Source: Ktedonobacterales bacterium
GTDB lineage: Bacteria; Chloroflexota; Ktedonobacteria; Ktedonobacterales; DATBGS01
Assembly (NCBI GenBank): GCA_036557285.1
Contig: DATBHW010000046.1
Span: 1-64,000 of the forward strand
DNA length: 64,000 nucleotides
Direction of reading: 5' to 3'
Made by a program: the position numbers and the translations under genes
Shown: one piece after another, positions 53,776 to 62,602 of the stretch
Layout of the letters: every line of letters starts with the position of its first letter
How positions within the stretch are numbered: position 1 is the first letter of the stretch
The notes under the pieces: model-generated
What the model was told of the DNA's origin: nothing
Databases searched by the model: none
What the model saw: the letters and a program-made list of their open reading frames with translations, nothing else

Positions 53776-55722
53776 ATGTACTACAGAGAGGCGCCGGGGG
53801 AACATGAGCCGAAAAAGGCTCTGTGGCAATCTCAGGTACTGCGTCGAATACTGGTTGCTGTCCTCGTCGCGGTCTTCTTATCCGGCTCGCTCTTGTTCAG
53901 CTATTTTTTGATTAGCCAGATGTCGCGCTCCCACCACTCAACGGCGGAAACGCTCACAACGAATGGGGCTTCTCGCTGGGTTGGGGATACGCAAACGACT
54001 GCGCCAGCGTTCGAGGCCCCGGCGCCCGTTGCCCAGTCTGGCGTTGATCCACTGTTTCAGAAATACTATAACGGTAAGACGGCTGCGCATGACCTGGGAG
54101 CGCCTCTGACGCCCGCTTTCCCTATCCACCAGGGCTGGATACAGTTCTTTGCGTCCGGGGCGCTGCTGCTGCCAGCGAAGGGCCAGGCAGACCAAGGCAG
54201 CGCCGATGAAGCGATAAATAGCCTTATCAGCAGTGGGCTGGCCGATTCCGCTACTGGCGTCGTGCGCCTGCCTCTGATCCAGGCGCTGCTGACCGTCGGA
54301 AGCAAAGTGGGGATCGGCGGTGAGAACAGCACGCTCACCTATGTTGGCCTGCGCAGCGCCACCGATCCCGCGCTGATGGTACCAGGGCCAGAGGGGGCCA
54401 CTTCTACCACCGCGCCTCAGAAAAGTGGCAGGCAGGGAGATGTCTTCATTGCGGGCGGAACGCGCAATGGGAAGATTGTGGGGCATATCGTTCCTGCGGC
54501 CATCTGGAGCTATCTCTCCCTCCCCGATGTGTCGCCCAACGGCTGGCAGAAGGACTTCGGCGCTCCTCTCACGGAGGCGCTGAACTTTACCGCGAAGCAG
54601 AACGGCAGCACGCATCATCTGGTGGCGCAGGTCTTCTGGCGCAACGTGATACTGCTGGATCATGGTGTTCAGGGGGCTTCGAGCCAGGGCGCCTTTGCTC
54701 ATCTCGATGCTGGCCTGGCCTATCTGCGAACCCTGGGGCCGCCTGCCGTGGCGCTCAACAAGAATATGCCGATCTGGGCGCTGGGCGATACGACGCTGCT
54801 GAGCGCGGCGGGAACAGGCCAGGCAACGGTCCACATCGGCCAGCAGTTCCCGCTTACGCTCGTTGGCGACGCTTCCTGGGTCAAGGGGGCGCTCTGGTAT
54901 CAGGTGCAGTGGAAAGCGCCCAAGACCTCCGGTAATGGCTGGGCGCCAGCGACGGCGCTGACCTTTACCTCGCCGGGCAATGTACCGGGCTGGGCATCGT
55001 TTGATGTCCTCTCGTCTGATCTCGCCCAGTATCTTGCCAGCCTGGACAAAACGGTGGCTGCGGTGGTGTATGATATAACACGCCTGCGCTATTACACCTA
55101 CAATATGGATGGACGTTTTATCACGGGCAGTTCCATGAAGGTCACTATTATGCTCACCTTCCTGAATATGACCGAGAGTGAAGGCCGCGAACCAAACTCT
55201 CAGGAGATGCAGCTGTTGACCACCATGATTGAGAACTCCGATAACGACTCGGCCTCGACACTCTACTTCAAGAAGATTGGTGGAGCCGCAGGAGTCTCGC
55301 GGTATCTCCAGGAGATTGGCGTTACCGGCCTGGAGCCGAATCCCGAAGCCTGGGGCTACAGCACCATCTCACCGCTGGTGATGACGCACATCCTGACGCT
55401 GCTGCAAGAAGGCAAGATACTGACCCAGCAGGATCGTGATCTGGCATTTAATCTGATGGAGCATATTGAGTCAGATCAGCGATTTGGTGTGGGCGATACC
55501 GCGCCGAAGGGCGCTACGGTTGCCATGAAAAATGGCTGGCTGCGAGGACCAGGGCCAAATGGACCAGAAACGGGCCTCTGGGCGGTGAACTCTTCTGGCA
55601 TTGTGATGCTGAGTGGAGAAACCTATATCGTTTCGGTCTATACCGCAGAAAATAACAGCTTCCAGGATGGTAAGGATATTCTTCATCGTATCTGTAGCGC
55701 GATGACTTCGGCGATGGTCTGA
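53776..55722 (+). CDS. Membrane-anchored serine hydrolase, class A beta-lactamase fold
   Basis: 648 residues: a short cytoplasmic N-terminus, one helix (ILVAVLVAVFLSGSLLFSYFL), an extracellular region of about 380 residues containing an LGAPLTPAF repeat-like segment, and a C-terminal beta-lactamase/transpeptidase-like domain. Active-site motifs are SSMK (Ser452, Lys455) and SDN in ENSDNDSA; the third motif is a degenerate KNGW instead of KTG. It probably acts on peptidoglycan or a related substrate rather than as a resistance enzyme. ATG 53776 follows GAGGAGGT. Confidence 0.8.
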   Translation: MYYREAPGEHEPKKALWQSQVLRRILVAVLVAVFLSGSLLFSYFLISQMSRSHHSTAETLTTNGASRWVGDTQTTAPAFEAPAPVAQSGVDPLFQKYYNGKTAAHDLGAPLTPAFPIHQGWIQFFASGALLLPAKGQADQGSADEAINSLISSGLADSATGVVRLPLIQALLTVGSKVGIGGENSTLTYVGLRSATDPALMVPGPEGATSTTAPQKSGRQGDVFIAGGTRNGKIVGHIVPAAIWSYLSLPDVSPNGWQKDFGAPLTEALNFTAKQNGSTHHLVAQVFWRNVILLDHGVQGASSQGAFAHLDAGLAYLRTLGPPAVALNKNMPIWALGDTTLLSAAGTGQATVHIGQQFPLTLVGDASWVKGALWYQVQWKAPKTSGNGWAPATALTFTSPGNVPGWASFDVLSSDLAQYLASLDKTVAAVVYDITRLRYYTYNMDGRFITGSSMKVTIMLTFLNMTESEGREPNSQEMQLLTTMIENSDNDSASTLYFKKIGGAAGVSRYLQEIGVTGLEPNPEAWGYSTISPLVMTHILTLLQEGKILTQQDRDLAFNLMEHIESDQRFGVGDTAPKGATVAMKNGWLRGPGPNGPETGLWAVNSSGIVMLSGETYIVSVYTAENNSFQDGKDILHRICSAMTSAMV

Positions 55723-55785
55723 TCGAAGCGCCGGAGCGGCAAGGCGTATGGTTTGCACCCCCTATCTGGTAGAAGGATTGAGGTG

Positions 55786-56391
55786 ATGACTCTGATAAAT
55801 CTGTCTCGCTTCTTTTACTGGTTCGCTTACCGACGCGGGCGCACTCCCTGGGATACCGGTGTCAGCCCACCGGAGCTGCTGGCGGTGATTGAAGGCGATA
55901 GGGCGCTGCCTCCAGGGAAGGCGCTTGATCTGGGCTGCGGCACAGGCACGAACAGTATTTATCTGGCGCAGCATGGCTGGGATGTCAGCGCCGTTGATTT
56001 CACAGCCCGCGCGCTGGAGCGCGCCAGCGAAAAGGCAGCGCGCTCCGGGGTGATGGTGAAGTTTTATCGCGGCGATGTGACCCGCCTGGGTGATCTGCCG
56101 CTCGGTGGGCCATTTGATCTGCTCTTTGATCTTGGCTGTTTCCACAGCCTGACGCCCCTGGGGCGCGCGGCCTATGCGCAGGGAGTGGCTGCCCTGAGCA
56201 GGCCGGGCGCGCTCTTTTTGCTCTATGCCTTTGTGCCGCGCAAAGTGGCGGGGCGTGTGGTGGGGGCAACGCCTGATGAAATCAAAGCGGCTTTTAACGG
56301 TCTCTTTGCCTGTGAGCAGGTTGATTGGGGCGACGATGCGCCGGGTACTGGCTCGGCCTGGTATACCTTCCGCCGATCAGGAGCAGACTAA
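55786..56391 (+). CDS. SAM-dependent methyltransferase
   Basis: A 201-residue class I methyltransferase. Motif I is LDLGCGTGTNSIYLA, followed by VSAVDFTARALERA and DLLFDLGCFHSL. The size and the WDTGVSPPELLAV beginning are common in small-molecule methyltransferases, including TehB-like and thiol methyltransferases. ATG 55786 is chosen over a TTG at 55753 because AAGGA precedes it. It lies 63 bp after the hydrolase and 4 bp before the Asp-box gene, so probably one operon. Confidence 0.8.
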   Translation: MTLINLSRFFYWFAYRRGRTPWDTGVSPPELLAVIEGDRALPPGKALDLGCGTGTNSIYLAQHGWDVSAVDFTARALERASEKAARSGVMVKFYRGDVTRLGDLPLGGPFDLLFDLGCFHSLTPLGRAAYAQGVAALSRPGALFLLYAFVPRKVAGRVVGATPDEIKAAFNGLFACEQVDWGDDAPGTGSAWYTFRRSGAD

Positions 56392-56395
56392 TCCC

Positions 56396-58081
56396 ATGAC
56401 CCAACGAACACCTCGCGTCCCCCGGAAGCCGCGCCGCCTGCTCTGGACAGGCGTGATCCTGCTGGCGCTGCTCAATTTACTCGGCGCGCTGGCCCTGGCC
56501 CTTCTGCCCTATCGCCAGTCGCTCTTTCCCGCGCCGGGAAGCGCCCAATCTTCCCCAACAGCGACCAGACCGCAGAGTCCCTGGTACCTTGCCGGTGGCG
56601 GCCCGTGTGTGCGGCTCCCCTCGCCACCGCCAGAGCAGGTGAGCAATATTCGCGTCAGCCAGGATGCTTTCCTGGCGCATAGCGAGCCAGAAATTGCCGA
56701 AAATCCGCTGAACCCGCTGAATCTGGTTGGCGGCTCCAAGTTCTTCACTGACCCCGCCCACTATGAGTTCAAGATCGGCTATTACACCTCGATGGATGGG
56801 GGCTGCACGTGGACGGATGGCGGTGTGTTTCCCGGCTATGATCGCTATATTCTTACGTCTGATATTAGCTTTGCCTTTGGCCGCCACAACGATGTGTATG
56901 GCGCGGTGCTGGTGGATGGCGAGACTGGCAATACGAGGTTCAGCGGCATCACCGTTTCGCGCTCAACTGATGGCGGGCGCACGTTCCTGCCCCCGGTGCT
57001 GGTACATGCTGACCCGACAGGCAGAACCTTCAGCGATAAACCCTGGATTGGCGTTGACAACACGACCGGCCCCTATGCTGGCTCTCTCTACGTCGTCTGG
57101 AATCTGGATGCAACGACCTCAGATAGCGCGCCCATCTACTTTTCGCGCTCGACTGATGGCGGGCGGACCTTCTCGGCGGGAAGAGAGATCACTGGCATCT
57201 CGCCGCGCTGCCGGTTTGGCGAGCCAGCCGGAAACAGCGGCGCGCGCCTCTGCGATTCGGCGCTGGGCGCAACGCCGGTAATTAGCCCCGATGGCACGAT
57301 CTCCGTCGTCTATGCCTATCTGGACCCTATTCTTTCTGAAAATGACCATGACAACGGCCAGGGCCAGGATCAAGGGAGCGTCCAGCAGCCAGGCCCCGCT
57401 AGCCTGAACAGCCAGACCCAACCGGCGCAGTGTTCGGCGCTGCGCCCCGGCCAGGCGGCCCATACCCATATGCTGGTGGTGCAATCGCAGGATGGCGGCC
57501 AGACCTGGCGCAACCCGGTTGATGCCGCCGAGGTCTATGACCTGCCTTTCCACTTCCGCAATAGCTGCTTCCGCAATTTTTCGCTTCCGGCTTTTGCAGC
57601 GGACCAGACAAATGGCACGCTGTACATTGCCTGGTCCGATGAGCGCAATGGCGACGCCGATATTGTGCTGGTGCGCTCAACCGACGGCGGCCAGACGTGG
57701 GGCGCGCCGGTGCGCGTGAATGACGATCCGGTTGGCGACGGCAAAGATCAATTCCAGCCACAGCTAGCGGTTGCGCCCAACGGCGTGGTGAGCGTGATGT
57801 TTTTTGACCGCCGCGACGACCCCAACAATGTGCTGATCAATGTTTATCTGGCGCAATCCACCGACAACGGCCAGACGTTCGGTCCTAATGCGCGTGTGAC
57901 CGACGCCTCCTCGGACCCTTCCCTTGATGCCCCGGTTCCCGACGACGGCTCGCATGTCACCTTCTTTGGCGATTATCAGGGGCTGGCCGTTGATAATCAC
58001 TTTGCCCACGTCTTCTGGAATGACACGCGCACCGGCAGCCAGGAAATCTTCACGGCAGCGATGCCCTCAGTGCAGCCATAG
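56396..58081 (+). CDS. Secreted/anchored Asp-box beta-propeller protein (sialidase-like)
   Basis: 561 residues with an N-terminal signal anchor (LLWTGVILLALLNLLGALALALL) and at least five Asp boxes of the form SxDGGxTW/F (SMDGGCTW, STDGGRTF twice, SQDGGQTW, STDGGQTW, STDNGQTF), marking a six-bladed sialidase-type propeller. Catalytic Arg triad and Tyr of true sialidases cannot be confirmed by eye, so a binding or other glycosidase role is equally possible. A Gln/Asn-rich insert lies near residue 320-345. It starts 4 bp after the methyltransferase stop. Confidence 0.75.
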   Translation: MTQRTPRVPRKPRRLLWTGVILLALLNLLGALALALLPYRQSLFPAPGSAQSSPTATRPQSPWYLAGGGPCVRLPSPPPEQVSNIRVSQDAFLAHSEPEIAENPLNPLNLVGGSKFFTDPAHYEFKIGYYTSMDGGCTWTDGGVFPGYDRYILTSDISFAFGRHNDVYGAVLVDGETGNTRFSGITVSRSTDGGRTFLPPVLVHADPTGRTFSDKPWIGVDNTTGPYAGSLYVVWNLDATTSDSAPIYFSRSTDGGRTFSAGREITGISPRCRFGEPAGNSGARLCDSALGATPVISPDGTISVVYAYLDPILSENDHDNGQGQDQGSVQQPGPASLNSQTQPAQCSALRPGQAAHTHMLVVQSQDGGQTWRNPVDAAEVYDLPFHFRNSCFRNFSLPAFAADQTNGTLYIAWSDERNGDADIVLVRSTDGGQTWGAPVRVNDDPVGDGKDQFQPQLAVAPNGVVSVMFFDRRDDPNNVLINVYLAQSTDNGQTFGPNARVTDASSDPSLDAPVPDDGSHVTFFGDYQGLAVDNHFAHVFWNDTRTGSQEIFTAAMPSVQP

Positions 58082-58156
58082 GAAGAGGAGAATAGCGAAC
58101 AAGCGGAGCTACAGCTCGCCTTGACAAGACCTGGCTGATATACGAAAATACGTATT

Positions 58157-58319
58157 ATGAGGGAAGATGAGTGGACTGTAGAATATTATGTTGAAGCGGA
58201 TTGTCCTCTTGCATGGATTTACCAAGAAGGCAGAAAAACTGCCGCGCCGCGAGTTGGAAATTGCCCAGCAGCGTTTGAAGCACTTTATAGAACGTGAAGG
58301 GGGTGAAAAGAATCGATGA
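58157..58319 (+). pseudogene. Decayed HigB-type (Gp49-like) toxin gene
   Basis: ATG 58157 opens with MREDEWTVEYYVEADCP, the usual N-terminus of Gp49/HigB toxins, and soon leaves the family. In the next frame, RIVLLHGFTKKAEKLPRREL to HFIEREGG is the family's C-terminus, ending at 58319. The roughly 50 residues between, which include the active-site region, are missing and the two parts are out of frame. An internal deletion with frameshift is the simplest explanation. The stop overlaps the intact antitoxin ATG, keeping the ancestral gene coupling. Confidence 0.75.
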
Positions 58320-58663
58320 CCCAGAACTATACACAGGCAGATGGCCGAAGGCTGTATGAAGAGGATAGGGCGCAGATAATGGCTGATCCAGAGCGCCGGG
58401 CGATCTATGAGCAAGAGGCAGCCAGGAAAGAACTCTGGTTGCAGCTTGTAGAAGCGCGTCAAGCATCGGGATTGACGCAGGCAGAGGTTGCGCGGCGGTT
58501 GGGTGTTTCCCAGGCCCAGGTCGCTCGCATTGAGAAGCAAGGCTACGACGCCTATACGCTGACCACGCTTCGACGCTATGTGGAGGCGTTGGGTGAGGGG
58601 TTCTCGCTGGAGGTGGCAATCCACTACCCTCCCTTGGAGGAGGGAGTCCCCGCATCCAGATAG
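58316..58663 (+). CDS. higA: HigA-type antitoxin, XRE family
   Basis: 115 residues with helix-turn-helix ASGLTQAEVARRLGVSQAQVARIEKQG in the middle, preceded by a helix rich in Glu and followed by YTLTTLRRYVEALGEGFSLEVAI, the typical HigA-like C-terminus for partners of Gp49 toxins. It overlaps the broken toxin gene (ATGA). With the toxin disabled it is an orphan antitoxin, perhaps kept as a regulator. An ATACG-n6-CGTAT palindrome (58141-58156) just before the toxin start may be its operator. Confidence 0.85.
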   Translation: MTQNYTQADGRRLYEEDRAQIMADPERRAIYEQEAARKELWLQLVEARQASGLTQAEVARRLGVSQAQVARIEKQGYDAYTLTTLRRYVEALGEGFSLEVAIHYPPLEEGVPASR

Positions 58664-58727
58664 CGATGGGATCAGAAAGGGCATTCAGCCTGGGCGCAAG
58701 ATGCAACCAGGCTTGGGAATAAAACAC

Positions 58728-58770
58728 GAAAGGCAAAGAATGTCGGTTCTCACGACACCCTTTGCCTTTC
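58728..58770. terminator. Bidirectional terminator between higA and copZ
   Basis: An 11-bp stem GAAAGGCAAAG/CTTTGCCTTTC (58728-58738 and 58760-58770) encloses a smaller TGTCG/CGACA stem. It lies between convergent genes. Confidence 0.8.
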
Positions 58771-58782
58771 ACTTTGTTCTCT

Positions 58783-58992
58783 CTACTGCGCGACGGGATA
58801 GCCGATCTCGTCCATCTCGGTCACAATCTGGTCACGGGTAATGGCCTGTGGGTCGTAATGGATCAGTACCGCCTGCTGAGGAATGTCCACCCTGACCAGA
58901 CTTACGCCTGGAAGTTTGCCGATGTCGCCCTCGATGGCGCGCTGGCAATGTTCGCAGGAAATATCGAGGGCTTTCAGATGAAGCTCTGCCAT
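58783..58992 (-). CDS. copZ: CopZ-like copper chaperone (HMA domain)
   Basis: A 69-residue heavy-metal-associated domain with the motif DISCEHCQRAIEG (CxxC) and the normal beta-alpha-beta pattern ending MDEIGYPV. ATG 58992 follows AAGGAGC at good spacing; the frame extends 25 codons upstream without family similarity. It delivers Cu(I) to CopA and CsoR. Last gene of csoR-copA-copZ. Confidence 0.88.
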   Translation of the reverse strand: MAELHLKALDISCEHCQRAIEGDIGKLPGVSLVRVDIPQQAVLIHYDPQAITRDQIVTEMDEIGYPVAQ

Positions 58993-59077
58993 CGTTTTGC
59001 TCCTTATGTTATTGTACCTGATGCTATTGTGCCTGATGATAATCGGACGCGGCTCGCCCGGCGCCATCAGGCAGCAT

Positions 59078-61423
59078 CTATCTGCTAAAGCGCCGCAGCC
59101 GCAGCGCGTTCAAGACAACGGTTATAGAACTGAACGCCATCGCCCCTGCCGCCAGGACGGGCGCATAGATCGTCAGAATTGCCAGCAGAGGCGAAAGGAT
59201 CGCCAGCGGTATCAACACGATGTTGTAACCAAACGCCCAGGCGAGATTCTGCTTGATGATGCGCATCATTCGCTTGCTGAGCAAGATAGCGGTTGCCACC
59301 TGTTCCAGGTTGCCTTTGACCAGCGCGATGTCGGCGGCTTCGATAGCGATGTCGGTCCCCGTGCCCAGGGCGATACCCGCGTCGGCCTGGGTCAGCGCCG
59401 GGGCGTCGTTGATGCCGTCGCCAACCATCGCTACCACCCTGCCGCTCTTTTGCAGCATCTCCACCTGCCGCGCCTTGTCGGCGGGCAGTACCTGCGCCAG
59501 CACCCGCTCTGGCTCGATACCCACCTGGCGCGCCATCGCTTCGGCGGTGCGGCGGTTATCGCCTGTAAGCATCCAGACTTCCAGCCCCAGGCGCTTCAAC
59601 TGCTCAATGGCTCGCGCCGAGGTCGGCTTGATCGTATCGGCAACGGCGATAGCGCCGATGGCTGCGCCTTCGCATGCCACCAGCATTACCGTCTTGCCCT
59701 GCGCCTCCAGTTCGGCGATTTGCGCCTCCAGGGCATTGATAGCAATTCCCTGCTCGCGCAGCAGCGCCGCCGTCCCAATCAAGACACGTTCTCCCGCGAC
59801 GGTGGCCTGCAAGCCCTTGCCTGGGATGGCCCGCGTATCCGTGACGGGCGCGCTCATGTCCAGGTTGCGCTCGCGGGCCGCCTGGACGATGGCCTGGCCC
59901 AGCGGATGCTCGGAACCCTGCTCGGCCAGCGCGGCCAGGCGCAGGATAGCCTGCTCTTTAACCGCCACGATGTCGGTCACTTCGGGCCTGCCTCTGGTGA
60001 TCGTGCCGGTCTTGTCCAGCAGGATCGTATTGATCTGGCTGACCCGTTGCAGGCTTTCGCCATTTTTGATGAGAATGCCCAGTTCCGCGCCGCGCCCGGA
60101 GCCGACCATCAGGGCCACCGGCGTTGCCAGCCCCATAGCGCAAGGACAGGCCACGACCAGCACAGCGACGCCAACGATCAAGGCGATGGTCAGCGCGTTG
60201 GCGGGCGTACCCCACCAGAGCGTTGCCAGATACCAGCCGATGAAGCTGAGCGCGGCGATCACCAGGACCGCCGGAACAAAGATGCTGGAAACCTGATCGG
60301 CCAGGCGCTGAATCGGGGCTTTGCTGCCCTGGGCCTGCTCCACCAACCGGACAATCTGAGCCAGCATGGTATCGCCGCCGATCTTCTCGACGCGCATGCG
60401 CAGCAAGCCGGTGGTATTCACCGTCGCGCCCATCAGCGCGTCGCCAGCCTGCTTATCAACCGGCAGGCTTTCTCCTGTCAGCAGCGACTCATCAATCGCT
60501 GACACGCCTTCCAGGACGCGCCCATCCAACGGCACGCGCTCGCCGGGGCGTACCTCCAACGTATCTCCGACAGCCACGCGCTCGATGGGCAGATCAATGA
60601 TCTGGCCGCCGCGCAGCGCGTGGGCCGTATGCGGCTGAAGCCCCAGCAGCTTCTTGATCGCTTCGCTGGCGCGGCCTTTGGCGCGCGTTTCCAAATACTT
60701 GCCAAGAAAGATCAGCGTGACGATCATGGCTGGTATGTCATAGTACATATTGCCTTGCAGCGAGGGTACAAAGGTCGCGGCAGTGCTGGCGGCGATGGCG
60801 ACGGTTGAACCCATCGAGACCAGCACATCCATGTTCACTGCGCCATGCCGCAGGGCGTTGATGGCGCTGCGGTGGAAGGTCCAGCCGACCACGCTCCAGA
60901 CCACCAGCGACACGAGCAGCAGCACATAGGGTTCCCAGGCATACAGCGGCATCAGCGTGGTCAGGCCGCCCATAGTGACAGGCTGCATGAAAAAGATCAT
61001 CATGACCATCAAGGGCAGCGTCAGCGCGACGCCCAGGATCAAGATGCTCCGCTTGTGGCGCAGGTCTTGGCGACGCTGGAGCGTATCGGCATCGCTCTCC
61101 CTGTTCTCTCCGGGTACTGACTCCGGCGGCAATTCGCGCGCGCCATAGCCCGCTCTCTCCACCGCGCCGATCAGCCCGGCAACATCCACCTGCTGCGGGT
61201 GATAGGTGACGACGCCGCGTTCGGTTGCCAGATTGACGGCTGCCATCTCGACCCCTGGCGCTTTTTTCAGATTGCGCTCGATGCGCGCCGCGCAGGAGGC
61301 GCAGGTCATGCCCTCCAGCAGCAGCGTGACCTCTGCCGTCTGAGCATCTTGCTCGCCTGCTTGTCTGTAGCCAGGCGCGGCTTTGTCAGTGTTCGTTTGT
61401 GTCATATGCTGGGTACTGCTCAT
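59078..61423 (-). CDS. copA: Copper-translocating P1B-type ATPase
   Basis: A 781-residue CopA. It has one N-terminal metal-binding domain ([12 protein letters not shown]), eight membrane helices with the CPC motif ([13 protein letters not shown]), the actuator loop TGES, the phosphorylation site DKTGTITRG, the ATP-domain motif SEHPLGQAI and the hinge [10 protein letters not shown]. It exports Cu(I). ATG 61423, 8 bp after the csoR stop, is chosen; ATG 61405 is an alternative. Expressed from the csoR promoter. Confidence 0.94.
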   Translation of the reverse strand: MSSTQHMTQTNTDKAAPGYRQAGEQDAQTAEVTLLLEGMTCASCAARIERNLKKAPGVEMAAVNLATERGVVTYHPQQVDVAGLIGAVERAGYGARELPPESVPGENRESDADTLQRRQDLRHKRSILILGVALTLPLMVMMIFFMQPVTMGGLTTLMPLYAWEPYVLLLVSLVVWSVVGWTFHRSAINALRHGAVNMDVLVSMGSTVAIAASTAATFVPSLQGNMYYDIPAMIVTLIFLGKYLETRAKGRASEAIKKLLGLQPHTAHALRGGQIIDLPIERVAVGDTLEVRPGERVPLDGRVLEGVSAIDESLLTGESLPVDKQAGDALMGATVNTTGLLRMRVEKIGGDTMLAQIVRLVEQAQGSKAPIQRLADQVSSIFVPAVLVIAALSFIGWYLATLWWGTPANALTIALIVGVAVLVVACPCAMGLATPVALMVGSGRGAELGILIKNGESLQRVSQINTILLDKTGTITRGRPEVTDIVAVKEQAILRLAALAEQGSEHPLGQAIVQAARERNLDMSAPVTDTRAIPGKGLQATVAGERVLIGTAALLREQGIAINALEAQIAELEAQGKTVMLVACEGAAIGAIAVADTIKPTSARAIEQLKRLGLEVWMLTGDNRRTAEAMARQVGIEPERVLAQVLPADKARQVEMLQKSGRVVAMVGDGINDAPALTQADAGIALGTGTDIAIEAADIALVKGNLEQVATAILLSKRMMRIIKQNLAWAFGYNIVLIPLAILSPLLAILTIYAPVLAAGAMAFSSITVVLNALRLRRFSR

Positions 61424-61430
61424 AGCTGCT

Positions 61431-61700
61431 TTACCGATTTCCTGCCAGGTTATAGAGCTGCACCAGTTCCTCAATAACCTGTTCTTCGCGGTCGCCCTTG
61501 ATGCCATCTGGCACACAGGTATGCAGGTGGCCCTCCAGAATCAACGCCTCCAGCTTTTCAATCGCTTTGCGTACCGCATACGTCTGGCGCAAAATATCAA
61601 CGCAATACTTGTCGTCTTCAATCATCTTGCGAATGCCGCCTAGATGCCCCTCAATATAAGAGAGGCGTTTCAGCGCATCCGCGCGCCGCTCATCCATCAT
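61431..61700 (-). CDS. csoR: Copper-sensing repressor CsoR
   Basis: An 89-residue all-helical CsoR/DUF156 protein. The Cys-His-Cys copper site is visible: Cys in [10 protein letters not shown], then His and Cys in GHLHTCV. ATG 61700 follows GGGAGGGAG. It represses its own operon until Cu(I) binds. The two GC-rich inverted repeats in front of it match the G/C-tract operators of this family. Confidence 0.92.
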   Translation of the reverse strand: MMDERRADALKRLSYIEGHLGGIRKMIEDDKYCVDILRQTYAVRKAIEKLEALILEGHLHTCVPDGIKGDREEQVIEELVQLYNLAGNR

Positions 61701-61748
61701 AACTCTGCTCCCTCCCTGCCCTGGCTGCTCTTGTAAACCTGTAAACCC

Positions 61749-61808
61749 ATACCCCCCCGGTGAGGGTATCTGTAGAAGAGTATAGCACCCCCCTATGGGG
61801 GGTGTCAA
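61749..61808 (-). promoter_or_regulatory. csoR-copA-copZ promoter with CsoR-type operators
   Basis: On the minus strand TTGACA (61808-61803), 18 bases, TATACT (61784-61779). The spacer is almost filled by a perfect palindrome CACCCCCC-tat-GGGGGGTG (61786-61804). A second, looser one (ATACCC...GGGTAT, 61749-61769) lies just downstream of the transcript start. Repression by CsoR at both is expected. Confidence 0.8.
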
Positions 61809-61823
61809 GAGCGAGGCGGCTTT

Positions 61824-62582
61824 TCAGTCAGGAGTGGATTCGAGCGTTCCTCCCACGATAACGGTATGGCCGCTGGGCAACGTGGGGTCGGTTGCAGCAG
61901 CGGCAATCGCTTCGCCCATGTCGCTTGCAGTGGGGAGCGCGCCGATCTGCCCGCGTCGCTGGTCGGCAAGCCCTGGCGCTTTGCGCTCCAGCAGTTTAGG
62001 GGTGATCGTGCCTTCGATCAGATCGCCAGTGACGACGATCAGGCGGATGCCGCGCTGTGCGAGCCGTTCCTGCTGCGCGCGCAGCGCCTGCTCGCCCGCA
62101 TATTTCGTTTCAGCGATAGGGGCGTAGTTGGGGAGTTGCTCTATCTGACCGTAGCGGTGCGCCCAGTGGCTGGTCACAAAAACGACGACGCTGGATCGAG
62201 GCATCAGCGGCAGCGCGCCCTCTAAAAGCGCCAGTTGCGCGTCGCGGTTGATGCGCATAGGGTAGTTCGGGTCGGCGGCCAGCAGATCGCGCTCCAGCCC
62301 GCCCGAAGCGTTGAGGACCAGCAGGTCCAGGCGGCCACGCCACGCTTGTATTGCGGCAAAAAGCTGGTCTATGTCCTGCTGTTGGGTGATGTCGCCGCGC
62401 ACCGCGATGGCCTGTGTGCCGCGCTGGATGATCTCAGCCGCCACTTTGCTGGCGCGCGCCGCTTTGTTGCGATACGTGATAACGACATCATACCCGCGCG
62501 CGGCCAGCGCAGCGGCGGTAGCTGCGCCAATGCCGCGCGAGCCGCCGGTGACAAGCGCCACCAGACGCTCTGTTGGTTGCAT
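61824..62582 (-). CDS. SDR-family oxidoreductase with altered active site
   Basis: 252 residues with a Rossmann fold: TGGSRGIGAATA for NAD(P), the NASG motif and a Ser in VTSHW. In the place of the catalytic YxxxK the sequence reads IAETK, so the Tyr appears to be replaced by Ile; a Tyr lies three residues before it (NYAPIAETK). Either the active site is shifted or the protein is not a conventional reductase. It starts 20 bp after the gamma-glutamyltransferase gene. Confidence 0.8.
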   Translation of the reverse strand: MQPTERLVALVTGGSRGIGAATAAALAARGYDVVITYRNKAARASKVAAEIIQRGTQAIAVRGDITQQQDIDQLFAAIQAWRGRLDLLVLNASGGLERDLLAADPNYPMRINRDAQLALLEGALPLMPRSSVVVFVTSHWAHRYGQIEQLPNYAPIAETKYAGEQALRAQQERLAQRGIRLIVVTGDLIEGTITPKLLERKAPGLADQRRGQIGALPTASDMGEAIAAAATDPTLPSGHTVIVGGTLESTPD

Positions 62583-62602
62583 AGTGCTGCTTCCTCGTTC
62601 TA

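Noticed and set aside
53776-55722. Antibiotic-resistance beta-lactamase
   Set aside because: Large membrane-anchored protein with a degenerate third motif; closer in layout to cell-wall related serine hydrolases.
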